From Streptomyces parvus (GTDB taxonomy: Bacteria; Actinomycetota; Actinomycetes; Streptomycetales; Streptomycetaceae), in assembly GCF_014648875.1 (NCBI RefSeq), contig NZ_BMRY01000013.1:124001-188000 (forward strand): 64,000 nt of DNA. The letters are read 5' to 3'. The notes under the pieces are model-generated. The model had not been told where the DNA came from and ran no database searches. It saw only the letters and a program-made list of their open reading frames with translations. This document shows positions 51,445 through 60,229 of this stretch, piece after piece. The position numbers and the translations under genes are program-made. Positions within the stretch are counted from its first letter, which is position 1, and every line of letters starts with the position of its first letter.

Positions 51445-51511
51445 GGCCCGCACTCTACTGCTGATACGACCACTCCGATCAACTGCCGTCGGTGCTCCGG
51501 CCGGCCACCCG

Positions 51512-52597
51512 TCAGCCGAGCGCCACCGCCCGTACGCACAGGACGTCCGGCAGATGGGAGGCGAGCTGCTGCCAGCTGTCCCCGTCGTCCGCGCTGGCGT
51601 ACAACTCGCCGTTGCGGTTGCCGAAGTAGACCCCGGCGGGATCCGCGTCGTCGGTGCACAGCGCGTCCCGCAGCACCGTCCCGTAGTGCGCCCCGTCCGG
51701 CAGGCCCTCGGAGAGCGGCTCCCAGGTGCGTCCCGCGTCGGTCGTACGGAACACCCGGCAGCGGTGCTCCGCCGGGACCCGGTCGGCGTCGGCGTTGATC
51801 GGGAAGACGTATGCCGTGTCGCCGCGGTGCGGGTGCGCGGCGGCGGCGAACCCGAAGTCGGAGGGCAGCCCCGCGCCGATGTCGCTCCAGTGGTCACCGG
51901 CGTCGTCGCTGCGGAACACGCCCCAGTGGTTCTGCAGATAGAGCCGGTCCGGGTCGACCGCGTCCCGGGTGACCTTGTGGACGCACTGCCCGAACTCCGG
52001 GTCCGGGTCCGGGAGGAAGACCGCGGAGACGCCCTTGTTCGACGGCTCCCAGCTCGCCCCGCCGTCCTTCGTCCGGAACACGCCCGCGGTCGACACGGCG
52101 ACCGTCACGGCCTTGGCGTCCCGGGAATCGGTCAGGACGGTGTGGAGCCCCTCACCGCCGCCGCCCGGCTCCCACCGCGAGCGGGTCGGGTGCTCCCAGA
52201 GGGGACGGACCAGCTCGAACGACTCGCCCCGGTCCTCGGAACGGAACAGCGCGGCCGGTTCCGTGCCCGCGTAGACCACGTCCGGCGCCTCGGGGCCCGC
52301 CGGGTGCAACTGCCAGACGCGCTCCAGCGAAGCCCCGGTGGACTTGGGGAACTTCACCGCGGGCTGCCGTGGCTCGACCCAGGTCTCGCCCAGATCGTCC
52401 GAGTGGAAGACGGACGGTCCCCAGTGCGCGCTGTCCCCGCCGACGAGGATTCTCGGGGTGTCCCCCCTGGTGTCCACGGCCACCGAGTAGATCGCCTGCG
52501 CGTTGAAGTGCGGGCCCGTGATCTCCCAGGTCCCACCACGTCTGCGGCCGATGAAGAGACCCTTGCGGGTGCCTGCGGTGAGCAATACATCGGTCAT
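51512..52597 (-). CDS. BNR/sialidase-type beta-propeller protein
   Basis: 361 aa. Several BNR (Asp-box) repeats: [54 protein letters not shown] and [11 protein letters not shown]. They form a WD40/YVTN-like or sialidase-type propeller. It opens [17 protein letters not shown] with no signal peptide, so it is cytoplasmic; members with this opening are widespread and uncharacterised. GGGAGG lies ten bases before ATG 52597. It is divergent from the cupin gene. Confidence 0.88.
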   Translation of the reverse strand: MTDVLLTAGTRKGLFIGRRRGGTWEITGPHFNAQAIYSVAVDTRGDTPRILVGGDSAHWGPSVFHSDDLGETWVEPRQPAVKFPKSTGASLERVWQLHPAGPEAPDVVYAGTEPAALFRSEDRGESFELVRPLWEHPTRSRWEPGGGGEGLHTVLTDSRDAKAVTVAVSTAGVFRTKDGGASWEPSNKGVSAVFLPDPDPEFGQCVHKVTRDAVDPDRLYLQNHWGVFRSDDAGDHWSDIGAGLPSDFGFAAAAHPHRGDTAYVFPINADADRVPAEHRCRVFRTTDAGRTWEPLSEGLPDGAHYGTVLRDALCTDDADPAGVYFGNRNGELYASADDGDSWQQLASHLPDVLCVRAVALG

Positions 52598-52650
52598 GGT
52601 TCTGGACCTCCCGATACGCCGTTGTGCCGGAACAGTGCCAGTCTGCACCC

Positions 52651-52665
52651 GGCCACTGACAGTGG
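52651..52665. promoter_or_regulatory. Inverted repeat before the BNR gene
   Basis: GCCACTG-A-CAGTGGC, a perfect 7-bp inverted repeat 53 bases upstream of the BNR start, in the divergent gap. Possible operator for an unidentified regulator. Confidence 0.4.
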
Positions 52666-52782
52666 CTCGCGCACACGCCCGCCGCCCCCGCCGCAGCCCG
52701 CGCCGCCGCCCCAGGGGCGCGGCCCGCGTGCGCGGTTCCCTTGACCGGTGTCCGGCGGCGGCCCTAGCGTCCGAGGATCGTA

Positions 52783-52794
52783 GAAAGCGCTTGC
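52783..52794. promoter_or_regulatory. LacI-type operator-like site before the cupin gene
   Basis: GAAAGCGCTTGC, with the palindromic core AAGCGCTT, resembles the CG-centred operators of LacI-family sugar regulators. It lies 41 bases before the cupin start. No LacI gene is in the window. Confidence 0.45.
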
Positions 52795-52835
52795 GGTGCG
52801 GTCGGGGACCGTGCCTCCGAGACCCAGGAGCTCCC

Positions 52836-53552
52836 GTGGTGACCTTCGAAGGACTGCCCGGCGCCGTCGCCGTCTCGCATCTGACCGTCTACGACTGGCC
52901 CGCCGCCGACGGGCTGCGCGGGGGCACCCCGCATCTCCACCTGACCTGCTCGGAGGGGTACGTCGTGGTCGGCGGCAGCGGCTCCGTGCAGACCCTCACG
53001 GCCACCGGATACCGGGAGAGCCCGCTGACGCCCGGGGCGCTGGTCTGGTTCACCCCGGGCACCATCCACCGCCTGGTCAACGAGGACGGGCTGCGTCTCA
53101 TCGTGCTGATGCAGAACAGCGGGCTGCCCGAGGCGGGCGACGCCGTGCTCACGCTGCCGCCCGGCAGGCTGACGGATCCGGACGACTACCGCACGGCGGT
53201 GGCGCTCCCGGCGGACGCGGGGGAGGCCGTGCAGGAGAAGGCGGCGCGGGCCCGGCGCGACCTCGCGGTGGAGGGGTTCCTCGCCCTGCGCGAGGCCGTG
53301 GAGGACGGCGATCCGGAGCCGCTGGCCGCGTTCCACCGGGCCGCCGCCGCGCTCGTCCGTCCCCGTACGGGGGAGTGGCGCACCCGCTGGGAGAACGGGG
53401 CCGCCACGGCCGCCGCCGCGACCGCCCACCAGCTCGACACCCTGGACCGGGGCGAGGCCGGCCACCTCGCCGACGCCCGGGTCCACGCCGAACGTCCCTC
53501 GGCGTACGGCAGGTTCGGCATGTGCGGCCGCCTGGACGTCTACCGCACCTGA
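52836..53552 (+). CDS. Cupin domain protein
   Basis: 238 aa. One cupin barrel at about residues 20-110: GGTPHLHLTCSEGYVVVGGSGSVQTL, then a second motif with LVWFTPGTIHRLVNEDGLRLIVLMQNSG. The His pair and Glu for the metal are present. The helical C-terminal half (LREAVEDGDPEPLAAFHRAAA) ends RFGMCGRLDVYRT; no family recognised. It may be a sugar isomerase or metabolite-binding protein. GTG 52836 follows AGGAG. The LacI-like site upstream suggests sugar control. Confidence 0.8.
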   Translation: MVTFEGLPGAVAVSHLTVYDWPAADGLRGGTPHLHLTCSEGYVVVGGSGSVQTLTATGYRESPLTPGALVWFTPGTIHRLVNEDGLRLIVLMQNSGLPEAGDAVLTLPPGRLTDPDDYRTAVALPADAGEAVQEKAARARRDLAVEGFLALREAVEDGDPEPLAAFHRAAAALVRPRTGEWRTRWENGAATAAAATAHQLDTLDRGEAGHLADARVHAERPSAYGRFGMCGRLDVYRT

Positions 53553-53572
53553 GCCCACCGCGCCGAGCTGCC

Positions 53573-53626
53573 CCGCCGACCGCCGACCGCCGACAGCCGA
53601 CCGCTGACCGCCGACCGCTGACCGCC
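53573..53626. repeat. Heptanucleotide tandem repeat
   Basis: Seven full copies of CCGCCGA or one-base variants (CAGCCGA, CCGCTGA) plus a partial copy, in the gap after the cupin gene. The unit length is not a multiple of three and it lies outside genes, so copy number could vary between strains by slippage. Confidence 0.85.
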
Positions 53627-53724
53627 GGGCCCGCCCGTACGGCCGGCCGCCGGGTGCTGACATCCTGGTGGCGGCCGGACAGGAACCGGGGACGGCCGGC
53701 GCCGGGGACACCGAGGAGACGACG

Positions 53725-54186
53725 ATGAGCAGCGGGACCGGGATCACGGACGCCGACGGCCACCCGGTGGCGGTCACGGTCACCGCGGGCGGCCCCACCC
53801 CGCCCGACCCTGCCGGTCCCGCCCCGGCCGCCGCGGAAGGAGGCTCTGTCCCCCCTTCCCGTATCGGCATCCGCCTCGCACCCCCGACGGGTGAGCTCCT
53901 CTGGTCCTGCACCCCCGAGGCGGCCCGCGAACTGGCCGCCGAACTCCTCCGGGCGGCCGAGGAGACCGAGAACGCGCCGGCGGGGCACCCCGTCACGGTC
54001 GAGGCGGGCCGGCTGCGCCGCGGTGACGTGCGCGACGGCGACCGGGCCATGACCGTGGAGAGCGCCCGGACCGACGGCTCCACGGTCCACGTCACCTGGA
54101 AGTCCGGGGTCGGCCGCACCTGGACCCAGGCCTACGCCGCCGATGCCGCCATCGCCCTCAAGCGGCGACTTCCCGAAGGCCGTTGA
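53725..54186 (+). CDS. Hypothetical protein
   Basis: 153 aa, no family recognised. After a disordered Pro/Ala stretch of about 45 aa comes a compact part with IGIRLAPPTGELLWSCTPEAARELAAELLRAAEE and a strand-rich end (TVHVTWKSGVGRTWTQAYAADAAIALKRRL). Third-position GC and a GAGGAG site before ATG 53725 support coding. It lies just before the methyltransferase gene on the same strand. Confidence 0.65.
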   Translation: MSSGTGITDADGHPVAVTVTAGGPTPPDPAGPAPAAAEGGSVPPSRIGIRLAPPTGELLWSCTPEAARELAAELLRAAEETENAPAGHPVTVEAGRLRRGDVRDGDRAMTVESARTDGSTVHVTWKSGVGRTWTQAYAADAAIALKRRLPEGR

Positions 54187-54265
54187 GGCCGGTCGTCCGC
54201 CCGCTCCGGGCGGTACGGCAGCGCGTGGCCGCGGAGGGCCTGCCGCGTCGGTAGGGTGGCCCGTG

Positions 54266-55054
54266 ATGTTTACCGAACAGGGCCCCACCGTGCGCGAACT
54301 GGCTGTCCAGGCGCTCTCCTCGATCGAGCACGGCTACGACCTGCTCGCCCCGAAGTTCGACCACACGCCCTACCGCACCCCGGACCGCGTGCTCGACGCC
54401 GTCACCGACGAGGTGCGCCGGCTCGGCCCCTTCGGCACCGGGCTCGACGTCTGCTGCGGCACCGGCGCGGGGGTCGGCGTACTCCGGCAGCTGTGCCGTG
54501 AGCGGGTGGTCGGGGTCGACTTCAGCGCGGGCATGCTCGCCGAGGCCCGGGCCGCCTTCCCGCCCGAGGGCGAGCGACCGGCAGTAGAGGGACCGGCGGC
54601 AGAGGGACCGGCAGGCGAGGCACCGGTGGCAGAGGGGCCGGCAGTGGACTGGGTGCGGGCCGACGCCCGCTCCCTGCCCTTCGCGCCCGCCTTCGATCTC
54701 GCCCTGAGCTTCGGCGCGTTCGGCCATTTCCTGCCCGCCGAACGCTTCGGCCTCTTCGCCGAGGTGTACGGATCGCTGCGGCCGGGCGGGCAGTTCGTCT
54801 TTCCGATCGGCGCACCGCCCCCGGTGGGATCGCGCGCCTACTGGTCGCTGCTCGGCTTCGACGCGGCGATGCGGGTGCGCAACGCCCTGTGGCGCCCGCG
54901 GTTCGTCATGTACTACCGCACGTTCCGGCTCGGCGATGTGCTGGAGGACCTGACGCGGGCCGGATTCGTCGTGCGGCTGATGCCGCTGACCGAGCTGGGC
55001 CGCCGCCCCGACGGCAGCCCCCGCGCCCGCCTGGTGGTGGCGACCCGGGAGTGA
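54266..55054 (+). CDS. Class I SAM-dependent methyltransferase with internal repeat
   Basis: 262 aa. Motif I GTGLDVCCGTGAGVGVLRQL, then VVGVDFSAGMLAEARAAF, and after an insertion WVRADARSLPFAPAFDLALSFGAFGHF and GSLRPGGQFVFPIG. Five 15-bp repeats (54572-54646) encode residues 103-127, an extra loop of GPA/AE type between motifs II and III. ATG 54266 or the GTG one codon earlier may be used. Substrate unknown; no biosynthetic genes are adjacent. Confidence 0.88.
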   Translation: MFTEQGPTVRELAVQALSSIEHGYDLLAPKFDHTPYRTPDRVLDAVTDEVRRLGPFGTGLDVCCGTGAGVGVLRQLCRERVVGVDFSAGMLAEARAAFPPEGERPAVEGPAAEGPAGEAPVAEGPAVDWVRADARSLPFAPAFDLALSFGAFGHFLPAERFGLFAEVYGSLRPGGQFVFPIGAPPPVGSRAYWSLLGFDAAMRVRNALWRPRFVMYYRTFRLGDVLEDLTRAGFVVRLMPLTELGRRPDGSPRARLVVATRE

Positions 55055-55068
55055 CGGCGCGGGGCCGT

Positions 55069-56502
55069 TCAGCGGTTCTCGTCCCAGGCCGCCGCCAGCA
55101 GCCCCGCCCAGTCCGGGATTTTCACCGGGCCGCGCCCCAGCGAACGGCCCAGCTCCGCCTCCGCGCGCTCGATCGACAGCCAGCCGGTCCACTCGACCGG
55201 CCGCAGCCCCCACTCCCGCAGTACGGCCAGCGGGTCGCCCGCCGCCGTACGCCGCGTCAGCGCGGCCGCGTCCGCCAGGAGCGAGGCCACCGTCTCCTTG
55301 GCGCAGGAGCGGTTCGAGCCGATCACCCCGGTCGGCCCCCGCTTGATCCACCCCGCCACGTACTCGCCCGGCGACGGCACCCCGCCCCGCAGCACCCGGC
55401 CTGCCGCGTGCGGCACAGTCCCGTTCACCGGGTCGAACGGCAGCCCCGGCAGCTCCACCCCGCGATAGCCGACCGCCCGCAGGACGAGCTGTGCCGCGAC
55501 GTCCTCGTAACGACCGGTGTCCCGCACGCCGCCCGCCCCGTCCGGTGCCGTCCGGGCGAACCGCACCCCGGCCACCCGCCCGCCGCGCTCCAGCAGCTCC
55601 ACCGGCCGCAGGAAGAACCGGATCCGGATCCGGCGTCCGGCATCAGCGGCCGGGCCCGGCGCCCCGCCGGCCCCACCCGGCACGGCCCCGGCGGCACCCG
55701 CTCCGCTCCCCGCCGACCAGCCGCGCAGCACCTCCAGGTTCCGCCGCACCACGGCGGGCAGCGGCAGGGCTCCGGGAAGGTCGTCCGGGGCGGCGTACGC
55801 CGGGTCGAGCGCCAGCTCCACCGGGTCGACGACGACCCGTGCCCCGGGCAGCGCCCCCAGCTCCCGCAGCTCCTTGGTGGTGAACCGGGCCTGGGAAGGG
55901 CCCCGGCGGCCGACGATGTGCACCTCGCGCACCCGGCTCTCCTCCAGCGCGCGCAGTGCTCCCCTGGGCACGTCGGTGCGGCGCAGTTCGCCGGCGCCGC
56001 GCGCCAGGATCCGGGCCACGTCGACCGCCACGTTGCCCACGCCGATCACAACGGCCGAACGGGCCCCCAGGGCGTCCCGGGCGAACGGGTCGGCGCCGAT
56101 GTCCGGGTGGGCGCTGTACCAGGAGACGAAGCGGGTGGCCGAATAGCTGCCCGGCAGGTTCTCGCCCGGCACCGCCAGCGCCCGGTCCGCCGACGCCCCG
56201 ACGCAGTAGACGACCGCGTGGTACAGCTCCGCGAGCCGGGCGGGGGAGACCCCGTCGGCCCCGCCGACGCCGACGTTGCCCACGAAGGTGACCCGCTCGT
56301 CCTCCAGCACCGCCCGCAGACTGTTCTGCAGCGACTTGATCTTCTCGTGGTCGGGGGCCACCCCGTACCGCACGAGTCCGTACGGGGTGGGCAGCCGGTC
56401 CAGGACATGGACGCGCACATCGGGCACCAGCGACTGCTGGAGGAGGGCCTGGGCGGTGTAGACCCCGCTGGGACCGGAACCGACGACGGCGACGGAGAGC
56501 AC
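55069..56502 (-). CDS. FprA-type ferredoxin-NADP reductase (adrenodoxin-reductase family)
   Basis: 477 aa. FAD site VAVVGSGPSGVYTAQALL, then DRLPTPYGLVRYGVAPDHEKIKSLQ, typical of FprA/adrenodoxin reductase. NADPH site VIGVGNVAVDVARIL, followed by HIVGRRGPSQARFTTKELREL, and GEYVAGWIKRGPTGVIGSNR near the end. It passes electrons from NADPH to ferredoxins, for example for cytochromes P450. A Gly/Ala/Pro insertion of about 25 aa (near residue 270) is extra compared with the mycobacterial enzyme. The 5' leader contains a duplicated 20-bp segment. Confidence 0.92.
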   Translation of the reverse strand: MLSVAVVGSGPSGVYTAQALLQQSLVPDVRVHVLDRLPTPYGLVRYGVAPDHEKIKSLQNSLRAVLEDERVTFVGNVGVGGADGVSPARLAELYHAVVYCVGASADRALAVPGENLPGSYSATRFVSWYSAHPDIGADPFARDALGARSAVVIGVGNVAVDVARILARGAGELRRTDVPRGALRALEESRVREVHIVGRRGPSQARFTTKELRELGALPGARVVVDPVELALDPAYAAPDDLPGALPLPAVVRRNLEVLRGWSAGSGAGAAGAVPGGAGGAPGPAADAGRRIRIRFFLRPVELLERGGRVAGVRFARTAPDGAGGVRDTGRYEDVAAQLVLRAVGYRGVELPGLPFDPVNGTVPHAAGRVLRGGVPSPGEYVAGWIKRGPTGVIGSNRSCAKETVASLLADAAALTRRTAAGDPLAVLREWGLRPVEWTGWLSIERAEAELGRSLGRGPVKIPDWAGLLAAAWDENR

Positions 56503-56513
56503 GGCGTACCTCT

Positions 56514-56552
56514 TTTCCCGAGGTTCCCTCCAGTTTCCCGAGGTTCCTCCAG
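56514..56552. repeat. Tandem duplication in the fprA-like 5' leader
   Basis: TTTCCCGAGGTTCCCTCCAG (56514-56533) and a 19-base copy lacking one C (56534-56552). On the minus strand each unit carries CTGGAGG, so the leader has duplicated purine-rich, ribosome-binding-like boxes 12 to 50 bases before the start. Confidence 0.8.
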
Positions 56553-56593
56553 GATGGCACCGTCGGGCGACCGGAGCAGCGCAGCCGAGTGGT

Positions 56594-57262
56594 TCAGTCC
56601 AGCATCCCGCGCATCCGGTTGATCTCCACGGTCTGCTGGGCGACCACGTCGCTCGCCATCTCCTCGACGAAGATGTCGTTCCCCTCGGTGAGCGCCTCCG
56701 TGGCCATGGTGATCGCCCCCTGGTGGTGGGTGATCATCAACTTCAGGAAGAGTTCGTCGAACGCCTTGTCCTCGGCGCCGCGCAACGACTCCAACTGTTC
56801 CTCGGTCGCCATACCGGGCATCCCGGAGTGGTCGTGGTGCTGCTTGCGCTTGTCCCCGCCGTTCTTCTTGAGCCACCCCTCCATCGCACCGATCTCCGGC
56901 TTCTGGCCCGCTGCTATCCGTTCCGCGAGCCGCTTGACGGTGCTCCGGGAGGCCCTTTTCGGGGCGAGTTCCGTCATCACGAGCGCTTGCGCGTGGTGTT
57001 CGATCATCATCTGCGCATAGCGGAAGTCCGCGGAGTTGGCGGTGTCCCGGCCGGTCTCCTCGGCGGCCTCCTCGGCGGAGAGCGTCCGGGCGGGCTCGCC
57101 CGGTCTGCCGGGCGCGACCACACCAGGACCCGCGTCCGTGGCCTTCTCCGACGTTCCGTCACCACTGTCCGCGTCACAGGCTCCCAGGGCGAGCACGGCG
57201 GCAACCGCCGCCGCCGCGAGAGCGGTTGAGCGCAGAGCTGCGGTCCGGCGATGGATCAACAC
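56594..57262 (-). CDS. DUF305 lipoprotein
   Basis: 222 aa. Lipoprotein signal (AAAAVAAVLALGAC), then two DUF305 blocks: FRYAQMMIEHHAQALVMTELA and FDELFLKLMITHHQGAITMATEAL, with the His pairs expected to bind metal, and a HHDHSGMPGM stretch between them. DUF305 proteins are ferritin-like and often linked to copper or redox stress. GTG 57262 has AGGAGG upstream. It is divergent from an LVIVD-repeat gene, a pairing I associate with Streptomyces. Confidence 0.9.
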   Translation of the reverse strand: MLIHRRTAALRSTALAAAAVAAVLALGACDADSGDGTSEKATDAGPGVVAPGRPGEPARTLSAEEAAEETGRDTANSADFRYAQMMIEHHAQALVMTELAPKRASRSTVKRLAERIAAGQKPEIGAMEGWLKKNGGDKRKQHHDHSGMPGMATEEQLESLRGAEDKAFDELFLKLMITHHQGAITMATEALTEGNDIFVEEMASDVVAQQTVEINRMRGMLD

Positions 57263-57403
57263 GGTGACCTCCTGTGTCGCGGGGCTTGTTGCAGACCGTC
57301 CTAACACGCTCGCACGGACCGAAGATCAAAAACTCTCATTACGTCTGTGTTGCCATCTGTTGATGTGTACATGCGAGGGACGATACTGCCGGAGGTTCCA
57401 CAA

Positions 57404-57421
57404 CCGTTCGACCCCGAACGG
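57404..57421. promoter_or_regulatory. Inverted repeat in the DUF305/LVIVD divergent gap
   Basis: CCGTTCG-ACCC-CGAACGG, a perfect 7-bp inverted repeat just before the ribosome-binding site of the LVIVD gene. It could be an operator or a leader hairpin. TTGATG at 57360 with GATACT at 57382 may be the promoter. Confidence 0.45.
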
Positions 57422-57438
57422 ATACAAGGGAGGACGCA

Positions 57439-58929
57439 GTGACCTCGTTGCACACCACCCGCGTGCGGCGCAGACGTCTGGGCGCGGTGGCAGCCGCGGC
57501 CGGACTCCTCGCTACGCTGCTGACGGCCACCACAGCGGCCGCGACCCCCGACCCGGGCGACGCCCCGGCCGAGCGCGGCTCCGTCTCCAAGAGCGACCAG
57601 GCCGATGCCAGGGCCGCGATAGCCGGGGGTGACATACCCGGTGTGGACGAGATCGTCCACAGCCCCAACATCAAGCACCTGACGAACGTGCCGAAGGGCG
57701 CTCTTCAGGGCCTCAACACGGACCTCGCGTTCCAGGGGAAGTACGCGTTCGTCGGCAACTACGACGGCTTCGTCATCTACGACATCAGCAAGCCGAAGAA
57801 GCCCAGGACGGTCTCGCAGGTCCTCTGCCCGGGCTCGCAGAACGACATCTCGGTCTCCGGGAACCTGCTCTTCCTGTCGACGGACTCCTCGCGCAGCGAC
57901 GACTCCTGCTCCAGCACCTCCCAGCCCGCAACGGAGAAGTCCTCCTGGGAGGGCATGAAGATCTTCGACATCAGCAACAAGCGGCATCCCAGGTACATCG
58001 CCGCCGTGGAGACCGCCTGCGGTTCCCACACGCACACGCTGGTGCCGGACGGCAAGAACGTGTACATCTACGTCTCCTCGTACGCGCCCAACGAGGCGTT
58101 CCCGGACTGCCGGCCGCCGCACGACGGGATCTCCATCATCAAGGTGCCGCTCAAGGCCCCCCAGAGGGCCCGGGTCATCGACTTCCCGGTGCTCTTCCCG
58201 GACGGCGGAAACCCGGGAGCGCCCGAGAACCCCGGCGTCTCCAGGACGACCGGCTGCCACGACATCACGGTGCTGCCGTCGAAGGACCTGGCCGCCGGCG
58301 CCTGCTTGGGTGACGGTCTGCTGTTCTCCATCAAGGACCCGGAGCGCCCGAAGATCATCGACCGGGTGCAGGACAACGTGAACTTCGCGTTCTGGCACTC
58401 GGCGACCTTCAACCAGGAGGTGAACAAGGTCGTTTTCACCGACGAGCTCGGCGGCGGCGGCGCGGCCACCTGCAACGAGCAGATCGGTCCCAAGCGCGGC
58501 GCCAACGGCATCTACGACATCGTCGGCAAGGGCGACCAGCGCAAGCTGGTCTTCCGCAGCTACTTCAAGATCGACCGCCACCAGGCCGACGCCGAGGTCT
58601 GCGTCGCCCACAACGGCTCGATCATCCCGGTGAAGGGCCGCGACCTGATGGTCCAGGCCTGGTACCAGGGCGGCATCTCCGTCTGGGACTTCACCGACTC
58701 GGCGAAGCCCGAGGAGATCGCCTTCTTCGAGCGCGGCCCGGTCACCCTCGACCAGGTCACCACGGCCGGCCCCTGGTCGGCGTACTACTACAACGGTCAC
58801 ATCTACTCCAGCGACATCGCCAAGGGCTTCGACGTGCTGAAGCTGGACGACCGGCGTACCGACCCGGCGGAGCGGGTCAAGCTGGACGAGCTCAACGCGC
58901 AGACGCAGCCGGACTACTTCGCCCGCTGA
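57439..58929 (+). CDS. Secreted LVIVD-repeat protein
   Basis: 496 aa. Signal peptide: RRRRLGAVAAAAGLLATLL, ending near TAAAT. LVIVD-type propeller repeats follow, for example YAFVGNYDGFVIYDISKPKKPRTVSQV, MKIFDISNKRHPRYIAAV, and at the end YNGHIYSSDIAKGFDVLKL. Conserved His residues in SHTHTL, GCHDIT and WHSATF may hold a metal. The function of these secreted propellers is not known. GTG 57439 has GGGAGGA upstream. It is divergent from the DUF305 lipoprotein, so both act outside the membrane. Confidence 0.9.
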   Translation: MTSLHTTRVRRRRLGAVAAAAGLLATLLTATTAAATPDPGDAPAERGSVSKSDQADARAAIAGGDIPGVDEIVHSPNIKHLTNVPKGALQGLNTDLAFQGKYAFVGNYDGFVIYDISKPKKPRTVSQVLCPGSQNDISVSGNLLFLSTDSSRSDDSCSSTSQPATEKSSWEGMKIFDISNKRHPRYIAAVETACGSHTHTLVPDGKNVYIYVSSYAPNEAFPDCRPPHDGISIIKVPLKAPQRARVIDFPVLFPDGGNPGAPENPGVSRTTGCHDITVLPSKDLAAGACLGDGLLFSIKDPERPKIIDRVQDNVNFAFWHSATFNQEVNKVVFTDELGGGGAATCNEQIGPKRGANGIYDIVGKGDQRKLVFRSYFKIDRHQADAEVCVAHNGSIIPVKGRDLMVQAWYQGGISVWDFTDSAKPEEIAFFERGPVTLDQVTTAGPWSAYYYNGHIYSSDIAKGFDVLKLDDRRTDPAERVKLDELNAQTQPDYFAR

Positions 58930-58968
58930 TCCGTCAGCGCGTCGCACAGCAGGTTCGTCGGGCATTCC

Positions 58969-59016
58969 GGGGCCGGTGTCTCCCGGGCGGTCTTCCGCCC
59001 GGGAGACACCGGCCCC
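58969..59016. terminator. Strong terminator hairpin after the LVIVD gene
   Basis: A perfect 22-bp stem (starts GGGGCCGGTGTCTCCC) with the 4-base loop TCTT, 39 bases after the stop. The following 221 bases, to 59237, show no gene or regulatory element I can name. Confidence 0.9.
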
Positions 59017-59237
59017 CTGCGCGTGTGCGCCCAGGAAATTCATTGACCGATGAGCCGGGTCGGGACATGCTGGATCCCTGCGACGGCGGGCCCCGCAACT
59101 CCGGTCCACGGCGCGGTCCACGGTGTGTCCCACGGGACACGGCCGGAGGGGTGCCCGGATCCGGCGACGCGGGGGATCGCCGGATCGGGCACGATCTCCC
59201 ACGGGCTTCCGGTCACGGCCGACGGCGGGCGCGGCGG

Positions 59238-59420
59238 TCAGACGGCGGTGCGGACGCTCCCGCCGGCAGCGGCGGCCCACTCCACCAGCAGCCGCTGGTA
59301 TTCCACCTCGTCCTGCGGCGTCAGGGACCCGCCCGAACGCTGCCACAGGTCGCGGATCTCCGCGTTGACCTCGGCTGCGGAACGAGCGGACACGGACGAC
59401 GACATCGGGGACATGCCCAC
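59238..59420 (-). CDS. Small conserved-looking hypothetical protein
   Basis: 60 aa at most; starts at 59420 (GTG), 59414 or 59405 (ATG) are all in frame. The sequence SARSAAEVNAEIRDLWQRSG, then LTPQDEVEYQRLLVEWAAA, is helical and amphipathic with no low-complexity bias, which argues for a real gene. No family recognised and no membrane helix. Its start is 184 bases from the HAD hydrolase gene on the same strand. Confidence 0.55.
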   Translation of the reverse strand: MGMSPMSSSVSARSAAEVNAEIRDLWQRSGGSLTPQDEVEYQRLLVEWAAAAGGSVRTAV

Positions 59421-59533
59421 CAGGCTACGACCAAGGGCGGCTCCCTCTACCCCTTCTGCGGCGGGATATGCCTCACACCCCGGTCCGGTCCCCCTCGACC
59501 CGCCCTCGGGCCTCGGCCCGCTCGTCGCGGGCC

Positions 59534-60229
59534 TCAGCCCGGGACCAGCCCCAGGGAACGCAGCCCGTCGGGCCGCTCCGGCACGGGCAGATGGTCCACG
59601 AACCGGACCTCGCAGCCCAGGGCCGCCGCACCCCCGTCCGCGACCCGGTCGTCACCGACCATGACCACGTCCTCCGGATCCCGGCCGATCATCGTGCAGG
59701 CGATGCGGAACAGCTCGGCGGCGGGCTTCTGGAGCCCGTGCTCGAAGGACAGGGCGTAGGCGTCGACGAGGGCGTCGAGCCCGTGCGCGCGGAAGACCGG
59801 GCGCAGGTCCCAGCCGATGTTGCTGACCACGCCGACCGCGATCCCCGCCTCCCGCAGCCCCTCCAGGACCTCCACCGCGTCCGGATAGGCCTGCCAGGCC
59901 TCCGGCCGCAGCTGGCGGTCGTACAGCGCGTCGTACAGCCGCGGATCGGGCAGGGCGACGGTCCGGGCCAGACCGGTGTACGCCTCGCGGTGCAGCGCGG
60001 GGGTGAGATCCCGGCGTGCCATGGCGTCGGCCAGCCGGTCCGGGACCCGGATCGGCGGCGGACCGCCCGGGAGGGCACCGGCCTCCGTGAGCCCGGTCAC
60101 GTACCGCTCGAAATCCTCCGCCGGCACGTCGAAGCCCTCCTTGCGCAGCACGGCGGCGAGCCAGTCCCGGACCGGCTCGATCCGGAACAGGGTTCCTGAG
60201 AAGTCGAACAGCACGCCCTTGATCACCAT
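59534..60229 (-). CDS. HAD family hydrolase
   Basis: 231 aa. HAD motifs: GVLFDFSGTLF (motif I, with the first Asp as nucleophile and the second replaced by Ser), VVSNIGWD (motif II), the Lys in LQKPAAELF (motif III), and VMVGDDRVADGGAA (motif IV). The Ser in place of the second motif I Asp is a departure from phosphatases and may mean a haloacid dehalogenase-like or altered activity. ATG 60229 overlaps the PAP2 stop by seven bases. Confidence 0.9.
   Translation of the reverse strand: MVIKGVLFDFSGTLFRIEPVRDWLAAVLRKEGFDVPAEDFERYVTGLTEAGALPGGPPPIRVPDRLADAMARRDLTPALHREAYTGLARTVALPDPRLYDALYDRQLRPEAWQAYPDAVEVLEGLREAGIAVGVVSNIGWDLRPVFRAHGLDALVDAYALSFEHGLQKPAAELFRIACTMIGRDPEDVVMVGDDRVADGGAAALGCEVRFVDHLPVPERPDGLRSLGLVPG

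Noticed and set aside
59017-59237. Gene in the gap after the LVIVD terminator
   Set aside because: Open frames here lack ribosome-binding sites and normal codon bias and are full of Arg/Pro/Gly.
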